Below, one piece after another: positions 47,331 to 59,245 of a DNA stretch of 64,000 bases. The DNA is taken from positions 11,662,934 through 11,726,933 of the forward strand of contig NC_071398.1 of assembly GCF_022682495.2 (NCBI RefSeq), read 5' to 3'. How positions within the stretch are numbered: position 1 is the stretch's first letter; each line of letters opens with the position of its first letter. Source of the stretch: Desmodus rotundus (taxonomy: Eukaryota > Chordata > Mammalia > Chiroptera > Phyllostomidae). The notes beneath the pieces are model-generated. The model made no database searches and had not been told where the DNA came from. It saw nothing but the letters and a program-made list of their open reading frames with translations. The position numbers and the translations under genes were made by a program.

Positions 47331-48560
47331 TCAAAGAAAAACACCTACATCATGGATCAATAATCAATAAAACCCCAATCAAAATCCCTGCAAGCTATTT
47401 TATGGACATTGAAAACCTAAGTCTAAATTTATTTGTAGAGACAAAAGAACTAGAATAGTGAACACAACACTGAAGGAGAAGAATGAAGTTGGAGGAATGG
47501 TGCTACCTGACTTTAAAACTTAACATCAGTCTGCATGCTAATAAGGGCAGGTGGTATTGGTGAAAGGGTGCACAAACAGATCACTAGCACACAACAGAGA
47601 GGCCAGAAATAGACCCTTATACATACAGCCAACTGATCTTTGACACAGGAACCAAAGTAATACAATGGATGAAAGGTTGTCTCTTTCACAAATGGTGCTA
47701 GAACAACCGATACTCACATACGGGGGGGGAAAGAATACAAACACACACACGCATTTACAAAAATTAGCTCAAAATGGTTCATAAACCTAAGTGTAAAAGG
47801 CAAAAATATAAAACAAGTAGAAGACAACATAGGAGAAAATCTAGGTGCCCTAGATATGGTGATCCCTTTTTGGTATAGTTTTCCCTTTTTTAGATAAAAC
47901 ACCAGACATAATGCATAGAAAAATAATTGATAATCTGGACTTCATTAAAATTAAAAACTTCTGCTCTGTGAAAGACAATATCAAGAGAATTAGAAGACAT
48001 GCCACAAACCGGCAGAAAATATTTGCAAAAGACACACAGAATAAAGGACTTTCATGCAAAATATGCAAAGAACTCTGAAAACTCAGTAAGAAAACAAACA
48101 AACACAATTTAAAAATGGACCAAAGACCTTAACAGACACTTAATCAAAAAAGTTATGCAGATGGCAAAGAAGCTTAAAAAATAACTCCACATATGTCAAC
48201 AGGAAATTGCAAATTAAAACCACAATGTGATACCACTACGCACCCATCGGAATGGCCAAAACCCAGAACACTGACGATGACAAGTCCTGGAGAGGATGTG
48301 GGGCGACAGAAACCCTCATGCATTGCTAGTGGAAACGTAAAATGGTTCAGCCACTTTGGAAGACAGTTCGGTGAGTTCTTAGAAAACTGAACATACACCT
48401 ACCACACGATCTAGCAAAAATCGTCTTTGGTATTTACCCAAAGGTAAATCCCGTAATTACCTAAACTTGGAGTGGGCGGAGATGTTCTTCAACAGGTGAA
48501 AGACAAATAAAAGGTGGTACATCCAGACAATGGAATACTATTCAGGGCTAAACAGAAATG
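47331..48560 (+). mobile_element. L1 ORF2 C-terminal half
   Basis: Clear L1 ORF2 text from the thumb region to the C-terminus: 'aaaccccaatcaaaatccct', 'aatggtgctacctgacttta', 'gccaactgatctttgacaca', 'ttcacaaatggtgctagaac', 'tggacttcattaaaattaaa', 'gaaattgcaaattaaaacca', 'aatggaatactattcagggc'. Stops and frameshifts throughout. A (CA)-rich insertion lies near 47740-47752. The catalytic RT core upstream is missing. Confidence 0.85.
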
Positions 48561-49005
48561 AGCGATACAGTAGCAAGTGGAGGCTGCCAGCTGAGCTGAT
48601 GCCCCAGGAAGAGGAGAGAAGGAGAGGCCGGCTAGAACAACTGTCCTCTCTGAAGCACCCTCTAAGAAGCCACATCAGACGTTTCCCGGTGCAGGGGAAT
48701 TTAACGGAGAAATCAGCAAGTGCTTTGACATGAATGACAAATAAGGAAACAGTACACCAAAGCTTATGGGATTTAACTACAACAGTATTTGGAGTAGAAT
48801 GTACTGCTAAAATATTGAGATGAAGAAGAAAAATTTCAAATCAATAATCTAAACTTAAGACATAAAAAGGAATAGTAAGAACTAAACCTAAGCAAGCAGA
48901 AGAAAGACAATGATAAAAATTAGAAGGGAAATTAATGGAAGAGAAAAATAGAAAACTAATTCAAAAATTAAGAAAACCAAAAGCTTTAACAGGAAGATAG
49001 AGTTG
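48561..49005 (+). repeat. Unassigned spacer then mid-ORF2 L1 fragment
   Basis: 48561-48729 is GC-richer and unrecognised. 48730-49005 resembles the ORF2 segment that lies upstream of the piece at 47331-48560 ('acaccaaagcttatgggatt', 'cctaagcaagcagaagaaag', 'aaattagaagggaaattaat'). The order is therefore scrambled relative to an intact L1. Confidence 0.5.
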
Positions 49006-49830
49006 GATATGAGCACATGAGATGTTAAACAGCATCGCCATCAAGGCGCTGCATATTGGAACCACAATTACATGTGAGTAGGTACCTTTAAGAAGGGGAC
49101 AATTACAATGATTGTATAGGTGCTAAAATTGAAGAAGAGATATCTAAAAATATCAAATATATTGGCAAAGACACGGAGTTGTCACACATACATAACTGGT
49201 AAAAGTTCAAAACCATTCAGCAGTCTCTTATAAAATTAAAATCCACTTTCCCTATGGCTCATTAATCCTGCATCCTAGGTCTTCTACCCAAAAAATATAA
49301 ATACATGCCACACAAACATACACCATTTTGTGTAAGTGACATGAAAATGAATGCTCCCTGAGGCTTTGTTCATAATTACCGCAAGTCACATGGAGCCTAC
49401 ATGTCCTTCAACCGGTGAGAACACAAAAGAGGAATCGTATGTATTCATATGATAAAATATTATTCAGCAATAAAATAATGGACTACTAATACGTTCAACA
49501 GCATGAATAGATTTTAAGTGTGATGTGCTAAGTAAAGTTAGATACAAAAGACTACACACTACCGTGGTTCAATTAGTATGAAACACTAGAAATGATGAAG
49601 AGCTGAAAGTTCAGTGATTGCCAGGGGCAGGGCTGGGGTATGAGAATGACGGCAAATGGGTATAAGGGATATTTTAAGGGGCTGGGAATGTTTCATGTCA
49701 TGATTGCTGTGGTTACCAAATGGGTTAACTTGCTAAACTTATTCAGCTCTATAATTAACATACATTGAATTTTATTTTTTGAATTATATCTTAATAAAAT
49801 GAATTAAAATACATAGAGAAAAACAGATAT
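49006..49830 (+). mobile_element. Older L1 3' end (ORF2 C-terminus and 3' UTR)
   Basis: A second, more diverged copy of ORF2 C-terminal text ('catggagcctacatgtcctt', 'aatattattcagcaataaaa', 'tagatacaaaagactacaca') continues into an L1 3' UTR ('agtgattgccaggggcaggg', 'ttgctgtggttaccaaatgg', 'tgaattatatcttaataaaa'). Confidence 0.75.
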
Positions 49831-51059
49831 ATTTTATATATAGCTATATAATCTGAGTCCATTTCCTTTTCCTTTCTTTTGTGAATATACAGGAGAGGAA
49901 GTCTTCCTCTTTCCTAACCATTGTCTGTTGCCTAACCATTGTCTAGTCAATATAGAATAGTTGCTAAATTTAGAGCAGGCTTCTGTATTTCATATTCTGT
50001 AACAATCTACTAGCCGCAATATGTCTTACAATGGCTTTGAAAAACAAGCTATGCTTTATTTCCCAAAGCATGTAAAGAACTGCATCACTTTAAAGCGTGA
50101 CTATGCTGCGGCTTCCACATGGTAGAAACGCAACTCACTCGGATACTGCTACAATTTCACTGTGCAGCTGCCCAGCATTTTGGTCAGAAGAAAACAGTGT
50201 GAAGAGGTTTAGTCACTATACTACTGCCAACCAGATATTTAGCTCAGATGAAGAGTAAGTCATTAATTTATTTATACATTTATTTTAAAATCACATTACT
50301 TAAAATTATTGGAACATGACTCAGCTGAGGATTTTGTTTTTAGAAGCGTGTAATGTTGAACATCACAGAGACAAAAAATCAGCCTTGAGGTGGTAATTAA
50401 AAGTAAAGTTGTTACATGAGCAAATTCGAAAGGATCATTCAAGGAAAATTTAACAGTGCATATAAAGTATTTTGTGAAGAATTATCAAATTCCAAATATA
50501 AATTCCAAATTGGATCATAGCTTATGGCCATAAATATCCACTACTGAAAACCAAATATATTCTGGTGTTAATAAAAAATAAAAGATTTCTTATTTTCAAT
50601 AAGAGAATTTTTGGAATCATGTGATAATACGGAATGTGTCCAAATAAATTTTGCCTGTTACACTTCTATAAGCAAGATATTAAAAATGGCAGTGGTAAAT
50701 CCTGGATACAAGTTGCAATTGATGCTAAAATCTACTTTCAGAGTCTACTTCTATAAAAAGAAAGGAGCTAATAATCTGACACAATTATGTGTTCTCTATA
50801 CTGCAGAAAGATGGGAGGACCAAACTGGCTCTAGGATACCTCTGAACAGGGCCAACTTAGCACAATAAGCAGAGTGCTAAAGGCCCGCCCGGGTAACCTT
50901 TACAGACACATGGCTATATTTCAAATTTAAAAAAAAAAAGGGAATCTAGCTGGTTTATAGTTGCCTGTACAGCAAACATACAGTTTTATATATTTATCAT
51001 CTGATTGCATCCCAACGGTCAACGTTTGAACAACGTTCATGGCTGAGTGAATATTTGTA
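49831..51059. other. Unique sequence, nothing recognised
   Basis: No gene or repeat supported to about 50780. The part from 50789 onward might belong to the U3 of the LTR that follows. The 85-codon frame at 50611-50868 has no domain. Confidence 0.4.
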
Positions 51060-51761
51060 CAAAGAATGAATGAAGGCTGTGTGACAATAGTGAACCGTCC
51101 TAAGGAGCAGGCTGAGAGGATGCCTGTGATCACCTGCATACCAGCCACCACAAAGCAAGCAGACCTGAGAGAGGGAGATACTGGCAGGAACCACACCTGT
51201 GGACACCTAAACCTGAGGGGCATGAACTCCTGGTTTTACAGGCCAGAAGCTGACAATCCCTGCCTTTCTCCTTAAACTGAGGCAGGAGAGGGTCGGGAGG
51301 GAGGAAACTCTGCAGGTGCCCCAGGGCTAAGATAAAGGATGTGGAAGACACACCACAGAGTCCCTGTTCTAAGACTGGTTGTTCCTGCTTTCTGGAAAAG
51401 GGCTGAGTCATGGTGACTCATGTACCTGCGCAGAAGGTGCTACATGACCCCTGCTTCGTTATAATGACATTATAATAAATTAACATTGTGGGGCCTCCCC
51501 CCCCACTAGCCAATCAAGGAAAATCATGTGCAGTAGCTTTGAAGTCATATAACTCCTTGTACCTGCACAATAAAAGCTCACCAAATCTAGCCAGGAAATA
51601 TCCACCCTGTAAGAGTAGAAGCCCTCCAGCCCCTGAGGTCAGTCTCTGCTGGGAGCTGGCCTGCTCTACTCCCATGTTCTGTGGAGTGTAATTGCTTAAT
51701 AAATCTGTTCTCCTTCTTTCTGCTCTAAACTCTCTGGGTGTTCGGTTCAATTCTTCATCCA
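51060..51761 (+). mobile_element. ERV1-like solo LTR
   Basis: The 3' half has gammaretroviral LTR architecture. A TATA-like 'cacaataaaagctcacc' sits at about 51565. A short R region is followed by the polyadenylation signal in 'gcttaataaatctgttctcc' (about 51695-51714), a T/C-rich U5 ('tctctgggtgttcggttcaa') and the terminal 'catccaca' at 51761. The 5' boundary is uncertain (51060 is a guess). 'atta' follows the LTR and also precedes a TG at 50789, which would give a longer LTR of 973 bp. No primer-binding site or viral genes follow, so it looks like a solo LTR. Confidence 0.65.
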
Positions 51762-52080
51762 CAATTACTAAGAACCTGGTTACTTGTGCCCACCTGTGAC
51801 AAAACTAGACTGCACTTTTTAAAAACACAAATTGGAAACAAATAGCCATTATTGGACCAGTCTCCCTGGTAGTGGGAGAGAGTCTCACTCCGTTTGTTGT
51901 GATTATTTTTCCCACCATGATTTGCTCTGTTCTCTCTGAGAAATGCATCATCCAGGGTGTTGATGCTCAGACACTCCTTCAGAGCTTCCCACTGGGTGCT
52001 TCGTAGCTCCTCACCGCACAAGGAAACCCTGCTTTTGTGAAGCTGAGATATTATTTCTTCACTATAACGCATAATAAGAA
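51762..52080. other. Unassigned segment right of the LTR
   Basis: Holds a 105-codon minus-strand frame (51755-52072) without a recognisable domain, partly within the LTR flank. Confidence 0.4.
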
Positions 52081-52849
52081 TTACAATTTGTTTGTCAATG
52101 ATTAATTACCCTTCTTTCCAAGAGACAAAATGCTGAGTGTTTTCATATGTTAATATATGCCAACCTGCCAGTGCTAACTCAGCTCTCTAATTCTAAAACT
52201 CACCTCAAGTGAAAGAGTATCACTGTTTATTGCCAAAGCTGTCATTCGCCTGGGAATGAAATAAATATCTCAGAAGCCTTTCGATGATAGACCTGCTTTT
52301 CAGCTGACAGATCATTCCCTGTTATCAAAAGGCAAATATATGTCAATGTGTGCATTCCTTAAGACTCATGAGATAATTGCTTCAATTTGCCTGACAATCT
52401 GATAATGTCATTTGCACAATTGTGAATGGTGTCAACACTGAATGAATGTTCTCGAATGATATTAAAGGTGTGAAGTACAGTTGGGGAAAGAAGACTCCCA
52501 CTGAAGTGCCTCTGCCAGATAAAATCCTAGTTAGTTACTTGCCTCTTTAAAACTCTGTGTCCTTGGCTTGTATTGGATACTGCGTTTATCGCCAAATGAG
52601 GAAGAGCTGCAAGACTAGGTGGTTTCAGATGACGTGTACATTTGCAACCAGTGCTTTAAATTCAAAATCATGTTGGCGTTTTCAATAATGCCCGTGTCAC
52701 TGCCAGGCAGGGACCTGCAACGGCTCCGCGATGGCCGTGGGAGGGGCGTGTGTGTCAGAATCCGGCACCTCTCGTCTCAAACCGCAGACACGCAATGAAG
52801 TTTCATTATCCTGGATGCGTTTTGTGTTTCTTTTTTAAACTTTTCTAAT
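52081..52849. other. Repeat-free segment, candidate conserved noncoding DNA
   Basis: No repeat similarity and balanced composition. 52090-52480 is dense in TAATTA/ATTA, CAATTTG and E-box-like motifs, of the kind found in developmental enhancers. Nothing coding. Conservation cannot be judged from one sequence. Confidence 0.3.
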
Positions 52850-53120
52850 TACAGTGTTCTAATTTGCTTAAATGGATATAATACTACCAATTGCTGCAAA
52901 ATGTTATGGAGATTAAATGTGCTAACAAATGAAAAGCAATTATTGCTATGACCAGCTCAGGTTAAACAGTGAGAATATTTTAACTGTTATTAACACCATT
53001 ACATATGTTTTTAATCAAGTTCTTAACTTCTCTAAGTCTCAATTGCTTCATCTATCAAGTAGCTCCAATAACAAATCAGTTGGAATGCTGATTTCCTTGA
53101 AGTGTTGTGACGGGCACATT
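52850..53120 (+). repeat. MIR SINE fragments
   Basis: 'tgttatggagattaaatgtg' is a sense MIR tail. 'cttaacttctctaagtctca' followed by 'attgcttcatctatcaagta' is a second sense MIR core just downstream. Confidence 0.5.
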
Positions 53121-53849
53121 ACAAATACATAAATATCTTAGCATATTGTACAGTATATACAGATGACTTGGGAAAGCAAAGGTTTTATTTTCTACAACCA
53201 AAATTTAAAATGGAAAAAAAATTATGTTTTTCTAATCTGATGGCACTGACAGGCATTAAAATTAACAGCAGTATATTTCTATTTTATTATTCACCTGAGC
53301 TGTGCTGCAGCGATTCTGCCTGGAGTAATTGTTCAGATCAGTGGTCTATGGCCAAGGACAGAAGAAATGAGACTTTTAATTAATACAGAGTGGAAGCCAG
53401 AGAGATATAATAGCTGGGGCACCTGCTAAACTATAAATTTCTGAACAGAAGTGACGCTTTATTTGACTGCAATTCAATATTTGGAAATTACAGATGCAAC
53501 ATGAAGTTTATCTAAAATAAAACATTCTTACTTAACTTCGTGTGTATGTCTACAGTGCATTAATGCATGTACAATTAAATTTTATCATCATAGAGTAAAA
53601 ATGAAGACCTAACACATTTTACCAATTTCATGCATTCATCACCTGGATATATACTAAAATGAGAGCAGATTACTCGTTTTTTTTTGTTGGGTTTTTTTTT
53701 TAGATTAAAACACCTAAGCACTAAAAAAATGAGATTAAAAAAAAACAGTTCCACAGGAAAGCAGTCAACACATATTTGGAAGATTTATCCCAGCTACATC
53801 AATACCAATTCTCTTAACAGAGGGTAAAGGATCAGAAATGAGAAGTGTG
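53121..53849. other. Repeat-free segment, candidate conserved noncoding DNA
   Basis: 53190-53500 lacks repeat similarity and contains clustered ATTA, CAGCTG-like and CACCTG motifs. 53675-53705 is T-rich. No coding support for the 71-codon frame at 53168-53383. Confidence 0.3.
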
Positions 53850-54195
53850 GTGTTACAATGGAATGCTACTCAGTCATAATAAATGGTGAAATCCTGCCAC
53901 TTCTGATAACATGGATTGACCTTGAGGGCATTATGTTAAGTGAAATAAGTTAGATGAAAAAAGATAAAGATTGTATGATTTCACTCACCTATGGACTATA
54001 AAAACAGAAACAAAAATAAAACAAAGAAGACAAAAACATGTTATGGGAGCAGACGACAGATCAGGGGTTACCGGCGGGGAAGGGGGTGAGGAGAGGGGCA
54101 AATGGGTACAGAGGCTGGATTGTGTGGTGGTGGACAGAAACTGAACTTTGGGTGGTGAGTGTAATGTGGCACACCTGAAACTTGTATAATGAAAC
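53850..54195 (+). mobile_element. L1 3' end (L1MA-type)
   Basis: The ORF2 end ('caatggaatgctactcagtc', 'attatgttaagtgaaataag') continues into a 3' UTR ('gatcaggggttaccggcggg', 'aactttgggtggtgagtgta') and closes with 'cacacctgaaacttgtataa'. 5'-truncated. No duplication identified. Confidence 0.8.
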
Positions 54196-55499
54196 TTGAA
54201 GCTTGCCTCCCCTCACAAGTGAATGGCTTCGTTCTATTCCTGGGAGAACGGTCTCATCCCGAAGGGGCAAAACGCACCACCACTGCAGAGATCCCTTGCT
54301 TCAGGCTGTGTGTCTCAGCACCGAGAATACAGGTCTCTTGACGGAGACTCCAGGTGATGGACCCACTACCTAAACACAAGTCACCTCCTGCTCACTAATG
54401 ATGCACTAATTTTGGTGACGATGTTAAACAGCACAACCAGAGGGACTTAGGAAAAATGTGAACACAGAGAGCTTTTTCTGACTTCCTCATGCAAACCAAT
54501 CTTTTATTGATACAATAATAATGTGTAATAATAATTATATATATCATTATAATATAGTTAGTATTATTTATTTTTAATAATTATATCACCATTGTTATTG
54601 ACATGGAAGGGTAATCCTACCTATGCAGTAAAATCATTTAGGACCCTGTGTTATAATGAAGGCTTGAAGGCCACAGGCTCAGACCCACTGAATCAGGTTT
54701 GCTAGAACTACAGCTGTGGAGGCTGTACTGGAACATTCTCCCCACAAACACTGCCCAGGTGGTCGGCTAAGCTGGCAGACATGGGAACATTTTCCCAGGC
54801 CACGCCGGGGCAAGCCGTCCTGACCCTAACCACTCGTGCCCCTTCATTTTTTCAAAAAAGTTCTAACATAGGTAACTACTACCAACCAATGCCACATTAA
54901 GAAGTAAAGCAGAATTTGAAATACTTGAAAGTACTATTCCTTCCTTGTGCTTTTGAGCCCCATTGTATTCAGAATTTAGATAATGACCTACAGTATAAAA
55001 TAGGTAAGTTTCCTCATCCCAATGGGAATTCAAACCCCAAAGAAGAACTGCAGTTTCCTTTGAAAGGTGCCTATTGGATTCTTCATGAGAATTCAGACAC
55101 GTATTTCAAGTACACATTTTATTAGGAGGGACACGCTGTAAGGACACACAAATGTAGCACTGGAAAGCTAACACAATCTGGATCCTGACACTCGAGAAAT
55201 CTGTTTATTTTGTGCTTGATACACTGTGTCTTTTTGCATTTAGTCTAAGTAGTGAGGATTTGAATGGATATTTGGCTGTTGGGTAGATAAACCATTACTT
55301 TATGTAAGACATTACAGACTACAAAGAGATGGACGATCCCTGGTCCCGGCCATCAAGGGGCACATTGTGAAGTATGATCAAAGGACCATTCCTACCCTAA
55401 CTCTCTGGTTCTGACATTCTAACACTGTCGCACATCCTGGGAAAATCTCATGTGCTGTTTCAGTGATTTCAACACATCAAGTGAAAATGGAAGAGAACC
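54196..55499. other. Unique sequence; AT-rich tract
   Basis: 54500-54600 is nearly pure A/T. Elsewhere nothing recognised. The 69-codon frame at 54916-55125 has no domain. Confidence 0.4.
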
Positions 55500-55675
55500 A
55501 ATGTCCGTGTAATGCATCTATACACAAACACTGTGCTTGGAGCTTTATATCACTTAACCTCTGCACAAATGCAATAGGATAGTGTTATTCTAATGATATT
55601 TCACATGAGAAAACTGAGTTGTAATGTGGTTAAATTATTTGTCCAAGATCATGCAAAATGTAGAAAAAAACCTAC
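55500..55675 (-). repeat. MIR SINE
   Basis: The antisense MIR order is clear: 'cactgtgcttggagctttat', 'atcacttaacctctgcacaa', 'atttcacatgagaaaactga', 'gtccaagatcatgcaaaatg'. Confidence 0.7.
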
Positions 55676-56194
55676 TTTGGTAAAATTACATGGCTTACAC
55701 CTTTCTCTGCTCTGTCACATTATCTTTCAATATGAGTTCTTTTTTATTTTATTTTCTATTGAATTATCTAAAAGCCTTCATATTAAATTCGAATGCTCCT
55801 CAGAAGTACAGAAAGGACAGTCTCATGTGTCGTTTATGATTTCTGCTTTGGTGCAGGACCCACAATACAGCTACACATTGGTCAGAGGAAAGAAAGGCGT
55901 CAACTTCCGTAAGGGAAATCCTAATTCACTTTACATAATGAAGAATCACGGAGTGCTGACTATTAGGGCTACTCTATTCACAGGACAGGAAATGATTATT
56001 TTACCCTGGTGACAGGAGCAATGTGTTAAGAAATAATCTAAGATACTGTATGAGACTTAGCAGAAAAGGATACTATGATCAATTAGCAAATTTTAACATG
56101 GATGGAGTAGGTAGTAAGAGGTGACGCTTATTCTGGTAATTTCCAGGGCTTTCCCTTTACCACCATTAAAATCAAAACAATAGGTCCAAAAAAG
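55676..56194. other. Unique sequence with a 139-codon open frame
   Basis: The plus-strand frame 55593-56012 begins inside the MIR and runs through here. It has no domain I recognise, and its SINE-derived start argues against a gene. Confidence 0.4.
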
Positions 56195-56530
56195 AGTCAC
56201 TTAGGTAAATCCTCCACTTCACCAAACCCAGACAACTTAATTACAGTTTTCGCTTGCCCAGGTATGGAATCTTAACCAGTCAGTCAGAAATCACCTGATC
56301 CACACTGGTTAGGTAATGTGCCTGACAAACCCCAGCCACCCCCTAAGCAAAAGTAACCTGGCAATAACCAGCCAATCTTTTTGCCTAGTATAGCTTCCTT
56401 GTTGTGCTCCCTTCTGCCTATAAAAAGTCTCTCATTCCGAACAGCTTCTCAGAGCTCCTTCCTACCCGCTAGATAAGATGCTATGAGTCAGTGAATAAGC
56501 CAATTTAAATGTATCCAGTTGACTTCTTTT
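56195..56530 (+). repeat. LTR-like segment
   Basis: A pyrimidine-rich upstream part is followed by a TATA-like 'tgcctataaaaagtctctca', then 'cttctcagagctccttccta' and 'gtgaataagccaatttaaat', consistent with the promoter/R region of an ERV LTR. There is no clean AATAAA and the terminal dinucleotides were not resolved. Confidence 0.45.
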
Positions 56531-56639
56531 TTTTTACACAAATGACGTAAGTTTGGCCAAGTGAATCTCTCCTTTTATTCCTTTTATTTCAATAAATGAA
56601 TTAATTGGACACATTTTCTTCTCCTTCAAATATAAGTAT

Positions 56640-56882
56640 TTTAAGTTTCAAATGTTACCTTTACAGAGCTGCCTTCCTTGAGTCTGGACATTAAACTCTA
56701 GCTCCTTGCCCTGGTTTCATTTCATAGAATCAATCACTGCTCAACGTCATATTACATATTTGTGTGTTTTATTCATTGCTTAACTCTTCCTGAATGTAAG
56801 CTTTATGAGGACAAGGAGTCATCCATCTTATTCTACTGTTTGAATCTCCAGCAATTAGGATAGTGCCTGGCCCACATAATAA
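56640..56882 (+). repeat. L2 LINE 3' end
   Basis: 'agagctgccttccttgagtc', 'gcttaactcttcctgaatgt', 'aagctttatgaggacaagga' and 'ggatagtgcctggcccacat' follow the L2 3' end from the 'ccttccctgacc' segment to 'cctggcacatagt'. Confidence 0.75.
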
Positions 56883-56884
56883 TT

Positions 56885-57400
56885 TTTAGGAACTTTTTAT
56901 TTTGAAGTAATTATAGACTGTCAAGTTGAAATAAACACTACAATGGTGTGCTGTGTACCTCAACTCAGCTGTCCCTAGTGGTAACATCTTACATTACTCT
57001 AGTCCCTTACCAAAGTAGGGAATTGATGAAGTTGGCACTGAATGATTAACTAGGCTGGGAATCTTAGCCAGTTTTCACCAGTTTATAAATAAACTAATAT
57101 TTTGGAGGTCATAAGCCATAAACGTTTAAACACATCTTTCTTTAATTATAATTCCCATACGGCAAAATTCTCCAGCTTAAGTGGATGGAATTTGACAAAT
57201 AGGTGCATTCCTGAAATAAGCACCATCAACAAGATTTAGAACATTTCCATCATTCCAAGACGTCCCTTAATGTTTTCGTCACTCCGTCCTCCCTGCCACT
57301 CCCTACTCCAGGCAGCTCCTGCTCCCTAACACTCGGTAACTCTGACCTTTAGGTGTAGCGGTGTCACCAGACATACGATGATTTTAATTTGGAATTCCCT
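56885..57400 (-). mobile_element. L1M/L1ME 3' UTR fragment, antisense
   Basis: 'tttattttgaagtaattata', 'ggtaacatcttacattactc', 'gcaccatcaacaagatttag', 'aacatttccatcattccaag' and 'ccctaacactcggtaactct' match the antisense of an old L1 3' UTR, in order. Confidence 0.6.
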
Positions 57401-58426
57401 ACTAACTATTGATTTTGAGCAATAGTAGTCAATATGTGCTTATTGGCCCTCGCATACATTGTTTGGCTAAGTATGTATGCAACTCTTCTGCCTTTAAAAG
57501 GGTTTTTTTCTTCTGGAAATAAAAATTTTAAATGATACCTATTTGGCTGTAGTAACCGAATCAGCCTATTTAAACACAGTCAGGACGTGTTAGCAATATC
57601 AGTTTCCTTGTGTTTCAAATCCTGGCCTTCAAGTTCTAATTGGACTTTCAGAGAGTTTATGCTTCATGTTCCACTGCACCCTGTCCCAGGTGTCCACAGG
57701 AGTGCTTTTGTGTGGGGGTGACGAGTGGAAGGTAGACCTTATCTGGCAAATAAATATGAGGGAGCTGGCACCAAAGACTCTATGTAGAAAGTCACAAGGT
57801 ACTGCCTTTCTGTGATTTTTTTAGAATTCAATTACAGACAAGTTTTTAGTTATTGAGCACCTGCTGTAAGTAAAAACTGTAGGTAGGTAGTAAACCAAAA
57901 TAAAAGTATATTGTATCACAACTCCTAAATCTTAGAAAATAAGGAGTAAGTCATTGTACTACCAAATCAAATAATTAACCAACTTTTTCCTTTTGCCCCA
58001 GATTACCACAGCTTTAAATTGAAAGTCCGTATTTCAGGAACTCCCTCAGTTCCAGGTAACTGGGACATTTGGTCACCCTGCTGAATACTTTTATGACAAA
58101 TATAGAATGGCGGTTGTGACAATCGCTAAAAAGTAGGGAAGCATCAAGTTTCAGACAGACCCCTTTGATGTGGAGAGGACCTGGTCGGAGAGCTGAAGTA
58201 TATTCTCTGTGGAAAGAGAGCATGAGCTAATATACAAAGAAAGAGGAGTTAACCAAGTACAGATGGGAGAGAGAAGTATTCCAAAGAGCAAAAATGGCAT
58301 ATAAAAAGGGTCAGGGTAGGAGAGAGCCTGGTGGGTATGGGAATTCAATGAAAGCCGGTTTGGCTGGGGCCCAGGGCAAGGGGCTCACGGTGAGGGGCAT
58401 GTCTAGGTAAGTCAGGTGAATCTACT
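57401..58426. other. Unique sequence, nothing recognised
   Basis: About 1 kb with no supported gene or repeat. The minus-strand frames at 58014-58223 and 58151-58348 overlap in different phases and have no domain. Confidence 0.4.
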
Positions 58427-59237
58427 CCTGGCTCGGCAAACACTTTCTATAAAGCATCGTAAGGTAGACAGAATCCTAAGATGGCCCCCAAGCTTTTCAG
58501 ACACTGTTGTACACATACGTTTTTTTCCCGAATATTCGATCGACCACTTATCTAGATACTGCTGCAAAGGAATTTTGCAGATGTAACACAGGTCTCAAAT
58601 CAGTTGACCTTAAGCTGAAGAGATTACCTTACTTATTACTAACAGACCTAATAATCTAAAGCTTTAAATCTGGGTGAAGAGGTCAGGAACAGAGGACTTC
58701 AGAAGTTTCCAGCACAAGGGGATTTAGCTCACATTTTCCATCCCTGACTTGAAGATGAAGGGGGCCATGGAGCGAGAAATGGGGGCAGCCTACATTCATT
58801 GGAACTGCGACTAGCCACTGGCTGAGAGCCAGTAAGAAAACAGGAGTCTTACAACTGCAAGAGGCTGAATTCTTGGAACAGAAGATAGCGGTAAGAAGAC
58901 CCCAGCCCCAACATCCTTATTTCAGTCACGTGAGACCCTAACCAGAGAATACAGGGGCATCGTGCCAGCATCCTCACCCAGAGAAACTGGGAGACAATAC
59001 GTCTTTGTTATTTTAAACTGATAAATTTGTGGTAGTTGGTTATATAGCAATAGAAAACAAATACAGGCAAGATTTTGCAGGCCTTAGAGTCTTGTTGCAA
59101 TTTCTTAATTCTGTCATCAGAGTGCAAACCCAGCTACAGACAATATGTAAATATGCACAGTTATATTACAATGAAACTTTATTTAAAAATAACCTTGTAA
59201 ATTTATTTAGCTCATGGGCCATAGTTTTCAGACTCCT
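58427..59237 (+). mobile_element. hAT-type DNA transposon interrupted by an LTR
   Basis: The left part (58427-58463, 'ggctcggcaaacactttcta') and right part (59067-59237, 'attttgcaggccttagagtc', 'atgaaactttatttaaaaat', 'ctcatgggccatagttttca') are the two halves of a common mammalian hAT-Charlie-type short element. Both ends are flanked by a diverged 8-bp duplication (AATCTACT at 58419-58426, AATCTAGC at 59238-59245). A ~603-bp LTR sits between the halves. Confidence 0.65.
58464..59066 (+). mobile_element. MLT1-type MaLR solo LTR inside the hAT element
   Basis: It follows MLT1 LTRs in order: 'cctaagatggcccccaagct', 'aggaattttgcagatgtaac', 'acttgaagatgaagggggcc', 'tcagtcacgtgagaccctaa', and the end 'tttgttattttaaactgata' then 'aatttgtggtagttggttat'. 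The 5-mers GTAAG (58459-58463) and GCAAG (59067-59071) at its edges fit a 5-bp duplication with one change. Confidence 0.75.
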
Positions 59238-59245
59238 AATCTAGC

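Noticed and set aside
51762..51800. Retroviral primer-binding site after the LTR
   Set aside because: No 18-base tRNA-complementary match directly follows the terminal CA, so an attached provirus is not supported.
55593..56012. 139-codon plus-strand frame
   Set aside because: Its start lies in a MIR SINE and no domain or gene structure supports it.
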